From assembly GCA_015057205.1 (NCBI GenBank), contig SVEW01000025.1, positions 1 through 20,437 of the forward strand: a stretch of 20,437 nucleotides of DNA, in the 5' to 3' direction. Positions 20,109 to 20,437 of this stretch are shown here, one piece after another. This stretch comes from Lachnospiraceae bacterium. Its GTDB lineage: Bacteria > Bacillota > Clostridia > Lachnospirales > Lachnospiraceae. The notes beneath the pieces were generated by a model. The model was not told where the DNA came from. It saw only the letters and a program-made list of their open reading frames with translations, and did no database searches. Each line of letters opens with the position of its first letter. Position 1 is the first letter of the stretch. The position numbers were made by a program, and so were the translations under genes.

Positions 20109-20437
20109 ATGAGTATGTTAGAAGTACAAGGTCTCAAGAAAATATATAGTACCCGGTTTGGTGGTGCAAAAGTTGAGGCGTTGAAAAATGTTGGATTTGA
20201 AGTAGATGAAGGGGAATATGTCGCAATCATGGGCGAGTCCGGTTCGGGAAAAACGACGCTGTTAAATATGCTGGCAGCGATTGATAAACCTACGGCCGGC
20301 AGCGTGAAATTAAAGGGAAAGGAGTTAGCAACCATTCCGGACAAAGCGTTGGCCTCCTTTCGAAGAGAACACCTGGGTTTCGTGTTTCAAGACTTCAATT
20401 TATTGGATACGTTTAGTCTTAAAGATAATATTTTTCT
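20109..20437 (+). CDS. BceA-type ABC transporter ATPase, 3' end cut by window
   Basis: 109 visible residues with no stop before the edge of the window. It begins MSMLEVQGLKKIY after AAAGGAG (20096-20102). Walker A GESGSGKTT (near 40-48) and the Q-loop block FVFQDFNLLDTFSLKDNIF (near 91-109) match the MacB/LolD/BceA ATPases, in particular the FNLLDTF.L.DNI pattern of Bce-type peptide-resistance transporters. With its expected large ten-helix permease (BceB, outside the window) it would protect lipid II cycle targets from antimicrobial peptides and signal to the kinase upstream. The context of regulator, kinase and operator supports this strongly. Confidence 0.9.
   Translation, partial: MSMLEVQGLKKIYSTRFGGAKVEALKNVGFEVDEGEYVAIMGESGSGKTTLLNMLAAIDKPTAGSVKLKGKELATIPDKALASFRREHLGFVFQDFNLLDTFSLKDNIF

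Noticed and set aside
19733..20344. 203-codon open frame on the - strand
   Set aside because: It runs antisense through the kinase ATPase domain, the operator region and the BceA-type Walker A, all of which are clearly coding or regulatory on the + strand.

Overview
The window looks like a chromosomal piece of a low-to-mid GC Gram-positive Clostridia, most likely a member of the Lachnospiraceae. The signs are strong AGGAG-type ribosome sites, short intergenic gaps, almost every gene on the + strand, a Lachnospiraceae-type small cysteine protein (DUF6472-like), teichoic-acid-type export genes and a Bce-type peptide-stress module. This is inferred from gene content; no rRNA, tRNA, CRISPR array, integrase or transposase was seen.

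Layout. (a) 1-2770: the 3' part of an HPP-like membrane protein, a CmpB-like membrane protein, a 62-aa cysteine protein, a decayed gene remnant, a terminator, a patch of extragenic inverted repeats, then a BioY biotin transporter with its own promoter. (b) 2785-5920: a membrane-anchored metallophosphoesterase, an EAL c-di-GMP phosphodiesterase whose promoter holds a perfect palindrome, and a DUF554 membrane protein. (c) 5926-6831: glutamate racemase (murI) behind a good extended -10 promoter. (d) 6881-18201: a colinear 11.3-kb cluster that reads as a system for making, tailoring and exporting a cell-surface polymer. (e) 18202-18421: a large branched inverted repeat. (f) 18422-20437: a BceRS-type two-component system, an operator and promoter region, and the start of a BceA-type ATPase that runs off the window.

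The centre of interest is region (d). It opens with a TagH/Wzt-type ABC ATPase and closes with its presumed TagG/Wzm-type permease. The genes between them are a CDP-glycerol phosphotransferase-family (TagB/TagF-like) enzyme, a sugar-transfer-associated ATP-grasp ligase, a small GT-A nucleotidyltransferase, two paralogous secreted NlpC/P60 hydrolases, a 967-aa protein with three related modules of which only the last keeps the ATP-grasp active site, and a further ATP-grasp ligase with three helical repeats in front. My reading is that the cluster builds a polyol-phosphate or related polymer in the cytoplasm, attaches amino-acid or other carboxylate groups with ATP-grasp ligases, exports it through the ABC pair, and adjusts the wall with the two hydrolases. 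The families are recognised from motifs; the combined pathway and all substrates are inference.
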